Assembly: GCF_000002995.4 (NCBI RefSeq)
Contig: NW_025062475.1
Coordinates: 8,188,187 to 8,252,186, forward strand
Source of the DNA: Brugia malayi
Taxonomy: Eukaryota; Nematoda; Chromadorea; Rhabditida; Onchocercidae
Reading direction: 5' to 3'
DNA length: 64,000 nucleotides
Each line of letters begins with the position of its first letter. The stretch's first letter is position 1. The position numbers were made by a program, and so were the translations under genes. Under the pieces are notes generated by a model. The model saw only the letters and a list, made by a program, of their open reading frames with translations. It was not told where the DNA came from and did no database searches. Of this stretch, positions 62,291 through 64,000 are shown piece after piece.

Positions 62291-63412
62291 GTTGAGTGAG
62301 TTAATTTTATATCTAATTCAGTTAAGATTTTTTTTTTTTGACTGAGGGTGGAACAATTTATTTTGTCGCGTTGGCAAATAGTGCATTATTTATGAAGTGA
62401 TAAATTCTTTCAAATTCGGTTTTTTGATCATAATTTTCCCTCAACATGTTTGCAAGTTTCAACTCTATGGCAGAATATTTCATGAACTTCATTATCTGCT
62501 TTGAAGATTTGAAGCAGTACTTGGTTGACTTGGCCTCACTCTGTTTCGATTCATAGACAGATAGATAAGACTTATATTTGGCCTAGGACTTGAACGTCTG
62601 TTTATTCATGTAAATATAATATAATGTTTTCTGTGTATTTGATAATTTTCTGATGTTTCCAGGTTTCATTCTTAAAACCTGGTGGAATTTAAAAATCTTT
62701 GTAGACAACAGAGTTATTTTTCGACCAGCAAGTAATTCATCTCCTCGAACCACAATTAATCAAAAATCATTTTCTTTAAAAAAGGGGCGGTTTCTTCTTA
62801 GATGTTTAATGATTTAGTGACTAGATAGAAAAAACCACTTCACAACTCCAATATATTTTTTAGTTGTTAGCTGGCTAATTATTTATTTGCGGAATTTTGC
62901 ATGTGATAATTAAATTTCTTCCAATTAGTGCTCTATCAAAAGAAACAAATAGAAATGTAAAAGGAAAAATTTCTTTCGGAACTTTTCTCTTCCAATCTCA
63001 GCATACAAGTTCTATGATTCCTTTAAAAAAATCGAAATTTTGAAAACCAGTTGTTAGATGTTTGAATTAATCTTTTGATTTAAAAGATTTGGTCGAAAAA
63101 TCTCATTGCTGAAGTTCTGTTCAGACCAAGGGAGAGAAAATATGGGAGGTGGGGATTTTGATTGTTTTTAATTGATAAAAGATTTGGAAAGATGTATTTG
63201 TTCATGCAGTTAATTCGTTTTAAAAACTTCCTTTAATAAAATATAAAAATTTGATATTTAAAAATCAGTTTAATTTACAAATCCGGAGCATCTTTATAAT
63301 GTTTATCTTCGATTTATTTTGATACAAATTTGTGCATTCATTACTGATTTTATATGCTTTTCGGTTGTGAAGTGTTCATGCGCATTCTTGATCATTCCAT
63401 CTTAAAAAAGAG

Positions 63413-63422
63413 AAAATTTCAG
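63413..63422 (+). promoter_or_regulatory. Probable trans-splice acceptor before last gene
   Basis: AAAATTTCAG lies 25 bp before the ATG with no upstream exon in view, matching the usual position of a spliced-leader acceptor in nematodes. Confidence 0.5.
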
Positions 63423-63447
63423 AATTTTTAAATCGTAGTGAACAAAA

Positions 63448-63535
63448 ATGAGTGAATATCGTAGTACAATATCGGCACGACCCGGTTACAACCGTATTAG
63501 TTCAACAACCAGTTCAAGTACTTTTGGAGGGCTTC
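63448..63535 (+). CDS. First exon of a gene continuing beyond the window
   Basis: ATG, 29 codons and one base, then a CTTC|GTAAGT donor. The peptide is Ser/Thr/Arg-rich (MSEYRSTISARPGYNRISST, then TSSSTFGG). Such composition is typical of intermediate-filament head domains but also of other disordered N-termini, so no family is assigned. Confidence 0.6.
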
Positions 63536-64000
63536 GTAAGTTTTTATAACATTTTTACATCATATTTTTTTAATTTTTTAAAGATTTACTGAGAAAGAGA
63601 AACGAAGAATACATAATGTTTGATTAGCTTTGATGAGTGAAAACTTTACGTGATTGATTTAAAGACAGGTTAAGTTAGGAATCACTTCAGCTGGAAATAA
63701 CATTGACTAAGAATAGTAAAAACATGCATAAAAATCGGCATGTAAGTGCAAATACGCATCATAAATTCACAACAAAAAAAGAATAATTTACAAAAAAAGC
63801 ATTCGACGACAAGGAAGACGACTACAACGAACATGACAACACAGAGATTCGAACTAACCGACAATTTATACCAAACTGGAGCCTAGGCTGACAAAGCGCA
63901 TGGAAGATGGATAAACAATGGTCGCGGGATAGAACGGGTAATAAAGAGACATGGGGTATCAGAAGGCGCCATCCAACTGTATAAAGTTAAGTAAATGCGT
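63536..64000 (+). other. Intron 1 of the last gene
   Basis: No second exon is visible before the window ends; short open frames here have no support. Confidence 0.4.

Larger units (their letters stand above)
61809..63447. other. Intergenic region upstream of the last gene
   Basis: AT-rich with the GA tract. A 98-codon plus-strand frame at 61639-61935 overlaps antisense exon-like sequence and has no family features. Confidence 0.45.

Overview
The window is eukaryotic and strongly AT-rich. Its genes are split by many short introns with T-rich 3' ends, mostly TTTCAG or close variants. The proteins (engrailed with the short nematode layout, HMG-1.2-type HMGB, SMO-1-like SUMO, an AFFL-2-like AF4 protein) point to a nematode, and the overall look suggests a clade III/filarial species; the species call is inference. 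I saw no bacterial, phage, CRISPR or rRNA features and no convincing tRNA.

Layout, left to right. A secreted leucine-rich-repeat protein (minus strand, running off the left edge) is divergent from mitochondrial ribosomal protein S18A (plus). Convergent to that is an engrailed gene (minus) whose last intron of about 3.4 kb interrupts the homeodomain. After about 4 kb without a clear gene come NIFK (nucleolar RRM protein) and STIM (ER calcium sensor), both minus. About 226 bp upstream of the STIM start, on the same strand, ends an unrecognised multi-exon gene; more exon-like blocks lie up to about 27.3 kb. An AF4/FMR2-family gene (plus, 15 exons) fills 30.9-38.7 kb. An HMGB gene (minus) follows, then a degraded acyl-CoA-synthetase-like N-terminus (minus), divergent from an ANKRD13 gene (plus, 14 exons), with SUMO downstream (plus). 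About 9.5 kb of mostly non-coding DNA holds an eight-copy 38-bp minisatellite, a perfect 21-bp inverted repeat and a set of exon-like minus-strand blocks. The first exon of another plus-strand gene lies at 63.45 kb.

No dedicated multi-gene system is apparent; these are core animal genes for chromatin and transcription (engrailed, AF4, HMGB, SUMO), calcium entry (STIM), ubiquitin-linked endocytosis (ANKRD13), mitochondrial translation (S18A) and ribosome biogenesis (NIFK). The most unusual signals are broken or non-canonical gene structures: a GT-to-AT splice donor in NIFK, frame breaks next to short homopolymers in three minus-strand units, and an intron of the AF4 gene carrying an inverted copy of its own upstream exon. 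Exon boundaries were read by eye from splice consensus, reading phase and family similarity, without alignment software.
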